NCBI RefSeq assembly: GCF_902364365.1
Contig: NZ_CABJDN010000006.1
Span: forward strand, 1 to 64,000
DNA from: Bacteroides intestinalis
GTDB taxonomy: Bacteria > Bacteroidota > Bacteroidia > Bacteroidales > Bacteroidaceae
Direction: 5' to 3'
Length of the DNA stretch: 64,000 nt
Shown one piece after another: positions 8,901 to 17,033 of the stretch (position 1 is the stretch's first letter; each line of letters begins with the position of its first letter). Under the pieces are notes generated by a model. It was not told where the DNA came from. It did not search any database and worked only from the letters and a program-made list of their open reading frames with translations. The position numbers were made by a program, and so were the translations under genes.

Positions 8901-10439
8901 ATGCGGAGTACATTATTTATTTTATGGCTTCTGTCGGCGATTCCCGTATATGCGCAGTCTGATTCATTGCATATCTATTCTATGCAAGAGGTTTATCAGC
9001 AGAATAATTGGCTGACAGGAGCTAATCCGGTAGGAATGTCATTCAACCGTTTCCGCTCGTTCTCTGTGGCGGAAGTGGGGTATAGGTTTGAAGATGGAAA
9101 CTTTGGTAATGTCAGTTTGCCGGCTTCATCCAATAAGTATGCAGTGTTTGGTGAATCCTATCAGACTATAGGTAATGTCTCTTTATATGGAAAAATAGGA
9201 TATGTGAATAACCGAAAGCAAGAGGTGAACTGGAATGGGATGACCGGTGACTGCTGGCGTGGAATAAATCTTTGTGACTCAGTGAGTGGCGATCAACGTT
9301 CGGAACAATACCAACTGTCCGGTGCATTTTCATTACCCGTTTCTTCGCATTGGCTGATAGGTTCGAGGTTTGATTATTTAGTTGACCTGAATGTCAAGGA
9401 TGCAGATCCCCGGAATGAAAACCAATGGATGGAGTGGAGAATAACTCCCGGAGTTGGTTATGAGTATGGAAACCATCGTTTGGGTGCTTCCATATTTTAT
9501 GGCAATCGTAAAGAAACGGTAGATTATCAAAATATAGGTACTCATACGACATATCCTTTCTTCGTTTCTTATCCGTTAGGGTACTTTAAAACTTTGCCTA
9601 AAGGAGAAAACATAAAATGGTATTATTCTGCACAGGAATTAGGAGGATTCTTACAAGAAGAGGGAGCTTATGGACGCTTCCGGCTATTTCAACAAATAGG
9701 AGGGAACCTTGTCAGACAAAATATAGTAAGTGACCGCATACAAAACAAGAAAGAAAGTGAAACAGATGGCTGGAAACTGGATTATAAAGGGATAGGCTCA
9801 TTAGTTTCTTCATTGAATCGACATGAATGGAGTTGGAAAGTTTTGTTTGACAAGTCGGATAGTTATGATCTTTTGCAGCAGCAGGAAGAGAACATGGGTA
9901 CATGGCATTCTTCGGGGAAGGTTCTCCGTTCTACTTCCCGTATTAATGAATATGGGTTGACGTATGGTTACTATCGACTTTATAATGAGTGGAATAGTCG
10001 TTATTCTATCGTTTCGGGAATTGACTTTAAGCAGACAAAAAGTCAATTGCTTTTTTATCCGGCTGAATATACGCAAACTGTGAGCCGTTTTACTGCATAT
10101 TCTACATTTACTCGAAATTTCTTATTATCTAATGCCCGAATTGATTTAGCTATTGGGGCAGAGTACGGTAAAGGAGGTGGAACTATGATAGCTGAAAAAC
10201 AGTTGCAATCAGGACAGAATACGCCCGCAATCAAATTATGGCAGAATATGGATCGATTGGAACAAGAGTACAATTACTTAACAGAGCCCAGATTGGCATT
10301 ACATTTATCACTAACTTATACTCATATAATTTCTTTTACTTGGTTTGCGCGATTGACGGCGGGATATGAAAATGCTTCTAAAAAACTATTTAATTCAAAT
10401 AAGGAAAATATTTCTGTACAAATAGGATTGTTTTTCTAA
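8901..10439 (+). CDS. DUF6850-like outer-membrane beta-barrel protein
   Basis: 512 aa with a signal peptide (LFILWLLSAIPVYAQ). The rest is alternating amphipathic strands rich in Tyr, Trp and Gly, ending in a terminal phenylalanine (QIGLFF), the usual barrel end. No plug or TonB box is seen. Its position right behind the DUF4876-like lipoprotein (10 nt) matches the DUF6850 family that accompanies such loci. It could be a channel or a holder for the lipoprotein. Function not established. Confidence 0.75.
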   Translation: MRSTLFILWLLSAIPVYAQSDSLHIYSMQEVYQQNNWLTGANPVGMSFNRFRSFSVAEVGYRFEDGNFGNVSLPASSNKYAVFGESYQTIGNVSLYGKIGYVNNRKQEVNWNGMTGDCWRGINLCDSVSGDQRSEQYQLSGAFSLPVSSHWLIGSRFDYLVDLNVKDADPRNENQWMEWRITPGVGYEYGNHRLGASIFYGNRKETVDYQNIGTHTTYPFFVSYPLGYFKTLPKGENIKWYYSAQELGGFLQEEGAYGRFRLFQQIGGNLVRQNIVSDRIQNKKESETDGWKLDYKGIGSLVSSLNRHEWSWKVLFDKSDSYDLLQQQEENMGTWHSSGKVLRSTSRINEYGLTYGYYRLYNEWNSRYSIVSGIDFKQTKSQLLFYPAEYTQTVSRFTAYSTFTRNFLLSNARIDLAIGAEYGKGGGTMIAEKQLQSGQNTPAIKLWQNMDRLEQEYNYLTEPRLALHLSLTYTHIISFTWFARLTAGYENASKKLFNSNKENISVQIGLFF

Positions 10440-10485
10440 ATAGATTCCGTAGTTTTGAGGCGACTAACTAAAAAACAATAGAGTT

Positions 10486-10713
10486 ATGGAAAAAAAAGAA
10501 ATTTTGGATGGACAAAAATTAAGTCCGGGTCCTGTCGGTAGATGGATTATTTACATTGACAAATGTACGGGATGTGGTGAGTGTGTGGATGCATGTAGTT
10601 TGGAGCTTCTTTACATAGAGAATGAGAAAGTACAAATGAAAGAAGAAAGATACTGCACTGAATGTGAAGATTGTGCCAGTGCTTGTGCATTTAGGGCGAT
10701 AACCTTTAGATAG
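10486..10713 (+). CDS. Small 2[4Fe-4S] ferredoxin-like protein
   Basis: 75 aa, no signal peptide, so cytoplasmic. Two CxxCxxCxxxC motifs are complete: Cys27/30/33/37 and Cys57/60/63/67, each able to hold a 4Fe-4S cluster. It follows the barrel gene by 46 nt and precedes the next regulator by 9 nt. A cytoplasmic electron carrier inside an outer-membrane uptake-type operon suggests that the imported or exported compound is reduced inside the cell, or that the operon answers to redox or iron state; this is inference. Confidence 0.88.
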   Translation: MEKKEILDGQKLSPGPVGRWIIYIDKCTGCGECVDACSLELLYIENEKVQMKEERYCTECEDCASACAFRAITFR

Positions 10714-10722
10714 TTATATTAC

Positions 10723-12630
10723 GTGAAGAGTTTCTATCTATTTCTTTTTCTGTTCTTATGTAGTGCTTGTTCTAGCCTTGGCGATAACAGAATTTTGGAT
10801 GAAGAATTGTTAAAAATGCCGATATTATCAGCTTCTTTTGATTCTTTATTATTTGAAGTTAGAGATATGCCTTCTCGGAATAGGCTAGCATATATAATTA
10901 AAATATCGCATAGGAACGAAAAAGAAATAGATGGAGTAAGAAAGCAAGAACAACTTTTAATGGAGGTTTTGCCTTTAAGTTCTGGTAGAAATAGAAAAGA
11001 AATTCTAATTCAATTAGTTACAATCTGTAATAAATTGGATAGATTTGGAGTTTTTGGTGCTTATTCTAAGGGACTTAAATGGATAGAAATGTTAGAAACC
11101 AATCATTCACTTACACAGAAAGAAGAATGGCAAGTGAATGAAATGAAAGCATTATTGTTTAATGAACGGGGAAATCAAGAAGAATTTCTTTCTATTTGGT
11201 ATAAATTGTTAAAACAATATCGTGAGGCTGATATGCCAGAAGATATAGGTAAGTGTCTTCTGACTATAGCAAAACATTTTGTGATGTTGGAAGATTACGA
11301 TAATGCCTTGCCGCTATATGAAGAGGCTTATCAGTTAGCTGTAGAGCATGAATTTGTAGACTTACGGAAATCTTCCGGCATAATGTTGATAAAGTATTTA
11401 TGTGAGGCGGGGTATTACTCAAAATCATTGGAATATTATAATCAGATAAGCCAGGAAATGACATCTAATTCTTCCGTGCAGAATGAAATAGTAAAGAACT
11501 ACATGGAATTAAATAAGCCTGATAATGCACGTATTTATTTATCTAAAAGATTGTTGTCAGAAGAAGGAAGCAATAAAATTGTTCTAAATTGTATGATGGC
11601 TGAAACCTATATTTCTGAAGGGAAGGAAGATTCCGCTTCTGCATTTTTGGATAGAGCTATGAAAGCTTATAATGAAAAATGTAACTATTATCAAAGAAAA
11701 GGTAAGAATGTTGTTTTACCCAATTGTTTTTTATCTCCTTGTTATTTATTTGCTGATTTATTGTGGAAAAAAGGTAAGATTCAACAAGCAAGTCAATATT
11801 TTATGATTGTTGAACCTTTAATGAAAGAGATGGTTAAAACGCCCGTTCGGATGGAGCTCCAAATAAAAGCCCTTACCAATTTTAGTTCTTTCTGCCGTGA
11901 AACTAAGCAATATGAAAAGGCTCTGGATTTATTAGCTCGACGAGATTCAGTTCTGCAAACGTATTTGGAATTTAAAGCGAAAAACGATAAAAAGAATTAT
12001 GCAGAACGTTTAAAGATTCAGGAATTGAAGCATGAGCTTAATGAGAGTGAAGATGTAAATAGAATAAATACACATGTGGCTGCAATTTGTATTTTTCTCT
12101 TGGTAATTTCTGTAGCAGCTACATTCAAGTCTATATCTATGTACCGCAAGTTGAAGAAACAAGGTGCTGTAAATTATAGACTTCAAGGAATGATTAAGAA
12201 ATGCGATGAAGGAGATATGCCTGAATCACATTCTGTATCTATGGATCAATATGAACTTTTATTCTGGCAAGCCTTACATAAAGTTCGTGATGAACAATAC
12301 TTCCTTAAAAGTGACCTTACGATAGAGACGTTGGCTGATGTACTGAATACGAATCGTTCTTATTTATCGGTTAGCATCAATAGATTCTGTGATAAAGGTT
12401 TCAGTGTTTGGCTGAATAATTTCCGTATTCAGTATGCCGAACAATTGATGAGAGAAAATCCTTCAATTGCCCTTAAAGATTTGCCGGAACAATGTGGCTA
12501 TGCAACTGCTGGTACTTTTGTTCGGAATTTTAAGCGGTGTCATAACATGAGTCCAAGTGAATTTATGAATAAAATTCTTATCGAACAAACGCTTCCTAAA
12601 GTTGAGAAGACTTTTCTGACTACCCATTGA
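10723..12630 (+). CDS. TPR / transmembrane / AraC-type regulator
   Basis: 635 aa from a GTG start, 9 nt after the ferredoxin gene. The leader FLFLFLCSACSS looks like a lipoprotein-type signal. About 400 residues of helical TPR-like repeats follow (for example DNALPLYEEAYQLAVEHEF), one transmembrane helix near residues 447-470, and a C-terminal AraC helix-turn-helix (IETLADVLNTNRSYLSVSIN; LPEQCGYATAGTFVRNFKR). A periplasmic TPR sensor would signal through one helix to a cytoplasmic DNA-binding domain. It may regulate this operon. The sequence is more AT-rich than its neighbours. Confidence 0.85.
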   Translation: MKSFYLFLFLFLCSACSSLGDNRILDEELLKMPILSASFDSLLFEVRDMPSRNRLAYIIKISHRNEKEIDGVRKQEQLLMEVLPLSSGRNRKEILIQLVTICNKLDRFGVFGAYSKGLKWIEMLETNHSLTQKEEWQVNEMKALLFNERGNQEEFLSIWYKLLKQYREADMPEDIGKCLLTIAKHFVMLEDYDNALPLYEEAYQLAVEHEFVDLRKSSGIMLIKYLCEAGYYSKSLEYYNQISQEMTSNSSVQNEIVKNYMELNKPDNARIYLSKRLLSEEGSNKIVLNCMMAETYISEGKEDSASAFLDRAMKAYNEKCNYYQRKGKNVVLPNCFLSPCYLFADLLWKKGKIQQASQYFMIVEPLMKEMVKTPVRMELQIKALTNFSSFCRETKQYEKALDLLARRDSVLQTYLEFKAKNDKKNYAERLKIQELKHELNESEDVNRINTHVAAICIFLLVISVAATFKSISMYRKLKKQGAVNYRLQGMIKKCDEGDMPESHSVSMDQYELLFWQALHKVRDEQYFLKSDLTIETLADVLNTNRSYLSVSINRFCDKGFSVWLNNFRIQYAEQLMRENPSIALKDLPEQCGYATAGTFVRNFKRCHNMSPSEFMNKILIEQTLPKVEKTFLTTH

Positions 12631-12643
12631 TGAACTGTTTCGT

Positions 12644-12675
12644 AGTAAAGACTTTACTTTCATTTCTCTTTTTTT
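12644..12675 (+). terminator. Weak palindrome with T-rich tail after the TPR/AraC gene
   Basis: AGTAAAGACTTTACT (12644-12658) is a perfect odd palindrome followed by TTCATTTCTCTTTTTTTG. The position 14 nt after the stop fits a terminator, but the stem is short and AT-rich. Confidence 0.4.
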
Positions 12676-12734
12676 GATAAATATCGGAGTTTTCAGTAAA
12701 TTGATTATCCTTGAGTACATTAAATGATTAATGA

Positions 12735-12920
12735 CTTAATTATCCTAATATCAATGAAAACAATGATTTTATTACCGGTAATCGGTTTGTTCAGGAGTTG
12801 GACTATGCCAACCTGACCGAGCCTTATAAATCAAAAATCATGGAAGAAGCTTATAAAAACGAATCCTCCAAACATCAAATGTTTATCTCCGAAATCGTCA
12901 ATATTTGGATTAAGAAATAA
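12735..12920 (+). pseudogene. Gene remnant, C-terminal fragment
   Basis: An open frame without a start codon at its head reads LNYPNINENNDFITGNRF, then VQELDYANLTEPYKSKIMEE, and ends NIWIKK before a stop at 12918. The base composition and codon use are gene-like and unlike the surrounding spacer. A stop (TGA at 12732) precedes it directly. I do not recognise the family; it looks like the tail of a lost gene. A 26-residue product from the internal ATG is possible. Confidence 0.5.
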
Positions 12921-13010
12921 TATTCAACGAAAATTTGGTCAATTATTCCTTTTCATTGGTAAAAGACCAAAGTGTTTTTGGCCAATTCTTGGAATTCATA
13001 GTCTTTTCTG

Positions 13011-13018
13011 TATATTTG
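13011..13018 (+). promoter_or_regulatory. -7 box of fabH
   Basis: TATATTTG, a full match to TAnnTTTG, 74 bp before the ATG, which implies a 5' leader of about 65 nt. Confidence 0.6.
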
Positions 13019-13092
13019 CGCCCGCATTTGCTTATGTATCACTTATATATAATTGTCCCTATAATCAGAATTTACTAAACTAGGTAGAGTTT

Positions 13093-14097
13093 ATGGAGAA
13101 AATAAACGCAGTAATTACAGGAGTCGGAGGATATGTACCCGATTATATCCTAACCAATGATGAGATTTCCAAAATGGTCGATACCACCGATGAATGGATT
13201 ATGGGGCGTATAGGCATAAAGGAAAGACGTATTTTGCATGAAGAGGGGCTGGGAACTTCGTATATGGCCCGCAAAGCTGCCAAGCAGTTAATGCAGCGTA
13301 CGAAATCTCAACCGGATGAAATAGACCTGGTGATTGTTGCTACTACCACTCCTGACTATCGCCTGCCTTCTACAGCCTCCATCTTGTGTGAGCGACTGGG
13401 ATTGAAACGTGCTTTTGCTTTTGATGTGCAGGCGGTTTGCAGCGGTTTCCTGTATGCACTGGAGACGGGAGCAAACTTTATTCGCTCGGGAAACTACAAG
13501 AAGATTATTGTGGTAGGGGCTGAGAAAATGTCTTCAATCATAGATTATACCGATCGTGCCACTTGTCCCATTTTCGGTGATGGTGCGGCAGCCTTCATGC
13601 TGGAACCTACTACAGAAGATTTGGGTGTAATGGATTCAGTGCTGAGAACGGATGGTAAGGGACTGCCTTTCCTGCATATTAAGGCGGGAGGTTCTGTATG
13701 TACTCCTTCGTATTATACACTGGATAATCACATGCATTACATCTATCAGGAAGGACGTACGGTTTTCAAATATGCTGTGGCCAATATGGCTAATGCTTGT
13801 GAGGCTGTCATTGAAAGAAATCATTTAAGTAAAGATGATATTAGTTGGGTAATTCCCCACCAGGCCAACCAGCGCATTATCACTGCTGTGACGCAGCGCC
13901 TGGAGATTCCAGCCGAGAAAGTGATGGTCAATATCGAACGTTATGGGAATACGAGTGCCGCCACACTTCCGCTTTGTATCTGGGATTTTGAAGATAAGCT
14001 AAAGAAAGGTGATAACCTCATCTTTACAGCATTTGGGGCAGGGTTTGCCTGGGGTGCTATTTACGTAAAGTGGGGATATGACGGAAAAAAGGAATAG
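13093..14097 (+). CDS. fabH: 3-oxoacyl-ACP synthase III (FabH)
   Basis: 334 aa, normal length. It condenses an acyl-CoA with malonyl-ACP to begin fatty acid synthesis in the cytoplasm. The catalytic triad is visible: Cys116 in [11 protein letters not shown], His256 in IPHQANQR and Asn286 in RYGNTSAAT. The GxGxxxP-like start ([13 protein letters not shown]) and the C-terminal GAGFAWGA are typical. It stands alone, not in a plsX-fabH operon, so it may be a second FabH paralogue; this cannot be settled from the window. Confidence 0.95.
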   Translation: MEKINAVITGVGGYVPDYILTNDEISKMVDTTDEWIMGRIGIKERRILHEEGLGTSYMARKAAKQLMQRTKSQPDEIDLVIVATTTPDYRLPSTASILCERLGLKRAFAFDVQAVCSGFLYALETGANFIRSGNYKKIIVVGAEKMSSIIDYTDRATCPIFGDGAAAFMLEPTTEDLGVMDSVLRTDGKGLPFLHIKAGGSVCTPSYYTLDNHMHYIYQEGRTVFKYAVANMANACEAVIERNHLSKDDISWVIPHQANQRIITAVTQRLEIPAEKVMVNIERYGNTSAATLPLCIWDFEDKLKKGDNLIFTAFGAGFAWGAIYVKWGYDGKKE

Positions 14098-14148
14098 TAA
14101 CTGTTTCTTTTTTTGAGTACCATATCTATTGAAGTTATTATAAAATAT

Positions 14149-14156
14149 TATCTTTG
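14149..14156 (+). promoter_or_regulatory. -7 box of the glutamine synthetase gene
   Basis: TATCTTTG, with TTG at 14129-14131 in the -33 position, 63 bp before the next residue of the leader and 70 bp before the ATG at 14219. Confidence 0.6.
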
Positions 14157-14218
14157 TGGGGAATCATTGCATGACAACACATTGTTAACCATATAATAAC
14201 TTAAAAAACAACCAACGT

Positions 14219-15721
14219 ATGAATCATGAACTATCAATGAGCGCCAACCTGTTGGTGGCTGCTCTTCAAAAACCGGCTTCCGAATTTACGAAAGCAGACA
14301 TTATTTCTTATATCAAGGAGAACGATATCCGCATGGTGAACTTCATGTATCCTGCAGCAGACGGGCGGCTGAAAACATTGAATTTTGTCATTAACGACGC
14401 TGCTTACCTTGATGCCATACTGACTTGTGGTGAACGTGTAGACGGATCAAGCCTTTTCCCATTTATTGAAGCGGGCAGTAGCGACTTGTATGTAGTGCCG
14501 CGTTTTTGTACAGCCTTTATCGATCCTTTTGCTGAAACCACAACACTTTCCATGCTTTGCTCTTACTTCAATAAAGATGGCGAACTATTGGAAAGCTCAC
14601 CGGAATATACGTTGCGTAAAGCTTGCAAAGCCTTTACTGATGTAACCGGAATGGAATTCCAGGCTATGGGCGAATTGGAATATTATGTGATATCAGAAGA
14701 TAGCGGCCTGTTCCCTGCTACTGATCAACGTGGCTATCATGAATCTGCTCCTTATGCCAAGTTCAATGACTTCCGTACCGACTGTATGCTGCATATTGCA
14801 AAGGCGGGCGGACAGATTAAATACGGGCATTCCGAAGTAGGTAATTTCACGCTCGACGGTAAAATCTATGAGCAGAATGAAATTGAATTCCTGCCGGTGC
14901 GTGCCGATCTGGCTGCCGATCAGTTGATGATTGCGAAATGGGTTATCCGTAACTTGGCTTATCAATATGGATATGACATTACGTTTGCACCGAAAATTAC
15001 AGCCGGAAAGGCCGGTTCAGGATTGCATATCCATATGCGTATCATGAAAGACGGTCAAAACCAGATGCTGAAAGACGGTGTACTCTCCGAAACTGCCCGC
15101 AAGGCTATTGCGGGAATGATGGAACTTGCACCTTCCATTACGGCTTTCGGCAATACGAATCCTACTTCTTATTTCCGTTTGGTTCCGCATCAGGAAGCTC
15201 CGACAAATATCTGTTGGGGAGATCGTAACCGGTCTGTATTGGTACGTGTTCCGCTGGGATGGTCGGCAAAGACCGATATGTGTATGCTGGCTAATCCGTT
15301 GGAAGCTCCCAGCCACTATGACACTACGCAGAAACAAACCGTGGAAATGCGTTCTCCGGACGGTTCTGCCGATTTGTACCAACTGATAGCCGGACTGGCC
15401 GTAGCATGTCGTCATGGTTTTGAAATTGAAAATGCTTTGGAGATTGCGGAAAAGACCTATGTGAATGTGAATATTCATAAGAAAGAAAATGAGGATAAAC
15501 TGAAACAATTGGCTCAACTTCCTGATAGCTGTGCCGCTTCTGCCGATTGCCTGGAAAAACAACGTGCTATTTTCGAACAGTACCATGTATTCAGCCCTGC
15601 AATGGTCGATGGAATTATCAGTAAATTGCGGTCCTATGAAGACCGTACGTTACGCAGTGAAGTGCATGACAATCAGGAGGAAATGCTGAAACTTGTCAAT
15701 AAGTACTTCCATTGCGGATAA
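14219..15721 (+). CDS. Glutamine synthetase, type I family
   Basis: 500 aa. It should form glutamine from glutamate, ammonia and ATP in the cytoplasm. An N-terminal beta-grasp part (IRMVNFMYPAADGRLKTLNF) is followed by the catalytic barrel: MGELEYYVI (metal Glu), the ATP loop KITAGKAGSGLHIHM, and NPTSYFRLVPHQEAP with NRSVLVRVP. A Bacteroides genome usually also has large type III enzymes (GlnN); this one is the short GSI-like type and its exact substrate should not be taken as certain. It is monocistronic, with its own promoter and a strong terminator. Confidence 0.88.
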   Translation: MNHELSMSANLLVAALQKPASEFTKADIISYIKENDIRMVNFMYPAADGRLKTLNFVINDAAYLDAILTCGERVDGSSLFPFIEAGSSDLYVVPRFCTAFIDPFAETTTLSMLCSYFNKDGELLESSPEYTLRKACKAFTDVTGMEFQAMGELEYYVISEDSGLFPATDQRGYHESAPYAKFNDFRTDCMLHIAKAGGQIKYGHSEVGNFTLDGKIYEQNEIEFLPVRADLAADQLMIAKWVIRNLAYQYGYDITFAPKITAGKAGSGLHIHMRIMKDGQNQMLKDGVLSETARKAIAGMMELAPSITAFGNTNPTSYFRLVPHQEAPTNICWGDRNRSVLVRVPLGWSAKTDMCMLANPLEAPSHYDTTQKQTVEMRSPDGSADLYQLIAGLAVACRHGFEIENALEIAEKTYVNVNIHKKENEDKLKQLAQLPDSCAASADCLEKQRAIFEQYHVFSPAMVDGIISKLRSYEDRTLRSEVHDNQEEMLKLVNKYFHCG

Positions 15722-15753
15722 AGTGTAACTTGTATCTGTAGATAGAAGAATAG

Positions 15754-15795
15754 AACAGGGAGGTTCGGATGTAGAAGTCCGGATCTCCCTGTTTT
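15754..15795 (+). terminator. Rho-independent terminator after glutamine synthetase
   Basis: AACAGGGAG at 15754 pairs with CTCCCTGTT ending at 15794, with inner TTCGGA/TCCGGA pairing, then TTTTC. Confidence 0.8.
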
Positions 15796-15811
15796 CTTAT
15801 GCTGAGATATC

Positions 15812-15850
15812 TTCTAATAAGATTCTAATATTGTTCTAATCGTTTTCTAA
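15812..15850 (+). promoter_or_regulatory. Four-copy 11-bp direct-repeat operator (RND promoter)
   Basis: TTCTAA occurs at 15812, 15823, 15834 and 15845: exact 11-bp spacing, one helical turn, as bound by OmpR/PhoB-type dimers. The last copy ends 23 bp before the -7 box at 15874. The same arrangement stands before the mgtA-type gene (30381-30419, minus strand), where the 6-bp boxes are CTCTAA/TTCTAA. In both, the last box is followed by CGGCT. The response regulator at 31787-32473 is the natural candidate, by inference. Confidence 0.8.
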
Positions 15851-15873
15851 CGGCTCCCTGCGGACTTGTCCGC

Positions 15874-15881
15874 TATTTTTG
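15874..15881 (+). promoter_or_regulatory. -7 box of the RND efflux operon
   Basis: TATTTTTG, a match to TAnnTTTG, 37 bp before the ATG at 15918. It excludes the earlier in-frame ATG at 15879. The 11-bp repeats occupy the -33 zone, which suggests activation by the bound regulator. Confidence 0.7.
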
Positions 15882-15917
15882 TGCCCGAAAATTGGTTCTA
15901 ACTATATTAAACTTAGT

Positions 15918-17027
15918 ATGATGAAGAAGAGAATTTTGCCAATGTTGCTGCTGGGTGGTGCGTTGCTTTTTGCGGCATGCGGACAGAGTACGGAACAGGA
16001 ACAGAAGAGTGGTTATCGCATAAAGGGGGATACAGTCTATGTAGCAGACCACGTTTTGAATGAGAAAATAAAAGTATCGGAAGCCCGGCTCGAACCTTAT
16101 TCCAAAGAAGTTATAACCTCCGGCATCGTGCGACCTATTCCTACCCGCTATGCCTATATTGCCCCTCCGTTTGCAGGTCGGGTGCTGAAGTCGTATATAC
16201 GGATAGGGCAAACCGTGCGACAAGGCACTCCTCTGTTCGAAATCAGTTCACCGGATTTTACGACTGCACAGAAAGAATATTTTCAGGCTCTTTCATCGAG
16301 GGAACTTGCCAGAAAAGATTTGAAGCGTAAGGAAGATCTAATAAAGAATGGAGTCAGTTCGCAAAAGGAACTGGAAGAGGCGCAGAATGCTTTGCTGGTA
16401 GCCGATAAAGAGTTTGAGAATGCTTCCGCCGCATTGAAGGTGTATCAAGTGGATGATCCGGAGGAGATGATTCTGGGACAGCCGCTTATCGTTCGTTCGC
16501 CTATTTCGGGAGAAGTGATAGAGAATAATATTGTGACGGGGCAGTACCTGAAAGATGATACTGAATCTATAGCCATCGTTGCCGACTTGTCGAGTGTGTG
16601 GATTGCTGCGCAGGTGAAAGAGAAAGATATTCGGTTTATCGCTTCGGGCAGTAGTTTGGACATTGAAGTAGCGGCATTGCCCGGCACTACTATTAAAGGA
16701 AATATCTATCATGTGGAAGAGGCGGTAGATGCGGAGACGAGGTCTATCCAAGTGCTTTCTGTCTGTGATAATTCACAAGGACTTCTTAAATTGGGGATGT
16801 ACACTACCGTGCATTTTCTCAGTCCGGTTATGGAGCAGGTTCAGATACCTGAAAAGGCTTTGTTGCAGGGAGAGAAGGACAGCTACGTGTACGTCCGGCA
16901 GGCTCCGGAAGTTTTTGTGCGGAGGCCGGTGGAAGTGGAGGTCATCAGAGATGGGGTAGCAGTCATAAACAGAGGCCTGCAGCCGGGAGATGAAATTATC
17001 AGTGAAGGAGGATACTACTTAAAATAG
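15918..17027 (+). CDS. RND efflux periplasmic adaptor (CusB/CzcB type)
   Basis: 369 aa. The leader MLLLGGALLFAACGQ has a lipobox, so the adaptor is lipid-anchored on the periplasmic side. Domains in order: first half of a lipoyl domain (YAYIAPPFAGRVLKSYIRIG), a helical hairpin (about 110-170), second lipoyl half (RSPISGEVIENNIVTG), beta-barrel and membrane-proximal domain (LQPGDEIISEGGYYLK). It links the pump encoded 6 nt downstream to the TolC-like channel. No N-terminal His/Met-rich metal site is seen. Confidence 0.92.
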   Translation: MMKKRILPMLLLGGALLFAACGQSTEQEQKSGYRIKGDTVYVADHVLNEKIKVSEARLEPYSKEVITSGIVRPIPTRYAYIAPPFAGRVLKSYIRIGQTVRQGTPLFEISSPDFTTAQKEYFQALSSRELARKDLKRKEDLIKNGVSSQKELEEAQNALLVADKEFENASAALKVYQVDDPEEMILGQPLIVRSPISGEVIENNIVTGQYLKDDTESIAIVADLSSVWIAAQVKEKDIRFIASGSSLDIEVAALPGTTIKGNIYHVEEAVDAETRSIQVLSVCDNSQGLLKLGMYTTVHFLSPVMEQVQIPEKALLQGEKDSYVYVRQAPEVFVRRPVEVEVIRDGVAVINRGLQPGDEIISEGGYYLK

Positions 17028-17033
17028 GAAATC

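Noticed and set aside
5100..10439. Polysaccharide utilisation locus (SusC/SusD type)
   Set aside because: No SusD-like protein, no glycan-active enzyme and no SusC N-terminal domain in the receptor.
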